Part shown: positions 5,067 to 5,097 of the stretch, in pieces
How positions within the stretch are numbered: the first letter of the stretch is position 1
Layout: the number at the start of each line of letters is the position of its first letter
NCBI GenBank assembly: GCA_003641675.1
Contig: QNBI01000181.1
Location: 1 to 5,097 of the forward strand
Length of the DNA: 5,097 nt
From: Spirochaetota bacterium
Lineage (GTDB): Bacteria; Spirochaetota; Spirochaetia; SZUA-6
Direction: 5' to 3'
The notes under the pieces: model-generated
Seen by the model: only the letters and a program-made list of their open reading frames with translations
Told to the model about the DNA's origin: nothing
Database searches by the model: none
Made by a program: the position numbers and the translations under genes

Positions 5067-5097
5067 CGGAGAGAGTGGGATTCGAACCCACGGAACT
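5067..5097 (-). tRNA. 3' end of a second tRNA, probably tRNA-Ser (cut by window edge)
   Basis: The minus strand shows the end of a variable region (AGTTCC), a T arm GTGGG-TTCGAAT-CCCAC, the acceptor 3' strand TCTCTCC (5068-5074) and discriminator G at 5067, with no encoded CCA. The acceptor strand and discriminator are identical to those of the neighbouring tRNA-Ser(GGA). The bases before the T stem do not look like a five-base class I variable loop, so a second serine isoacceptor is likely. The anticodon lies outside the window. A 30-base AT-rich spacer separates the two tRNAs. Confidence 0.82.

Overview
This is a housekeeping stretch of a bacterial chromosome, most likely from the phylum Spirochaetota. 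The best taxonomic clue is DnaX. Its N-terminus reads YEVTATRKRPQVFDELVGQ, where most bacteria have a YxxLYRKYRP-type start, and the first form is the one I know from treponemes and relatives. GatC ends in RFIVIPNVL, which also fits spirochaetes. Base composition is moderately AT-rich, and neither genus nor species can be named from the sequence.

Layout. At the left edge a minus-strand gatC-gatA pair encodes two subunits of the tRNA-dependent amidotransferase; gatA is cut by the window edge after its first 104 codons. A 221-base divergent intergenic region follows, carrying a strong plus-strand promoter. That promoter drives the only plus-strand gene, a cytoplasmic (alpha/alpha)6-barrel glycoside-hydrolase-like protein of the GH63/GH37 or mannosylglycerate-hydrolase type (862-2283). 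This gene converges on, and overlaps by 6 bases, a minus-strand cluster. In transcription order the cluster is tRNA-Ser (3' fragment only, from the right edge), tRNA-Ser(GGA), the SRP RNA gene ffs, dnaX, ybaB/ebfC and recR.

The order tRNA-Ser, SRP RNA, dnaX, ybaB, recR is an old synteny also found in Bacillus subtilis. It joins protein-targeting RNA, the replicative clamp loader, a nucleoid-associated protein and a recombination mediator. Spacing is very tight: 3 bases from tRNA-Ser to the SRP RNA terminal helix, no free bases between that helix and the dnaX Shine-Dalgarno, 1 base from dnaX to ybaB and 18 bases from ybaB to recR. No promoter or terminator is visible inside the cluster, so it is probably one transcript started outside the window and then processed.

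No mobile element, CRISPR array, defence system or clearly new system is present. The points worth a second look are small-scale. The dnaX ribosome-binding site is built into the closing helix of the SRP RNA. An A7 slippery run in dnaX sits where a shortened gamma-like product would be made. The glycoside hydrolase appears to lack its usual catalytic aspartate.
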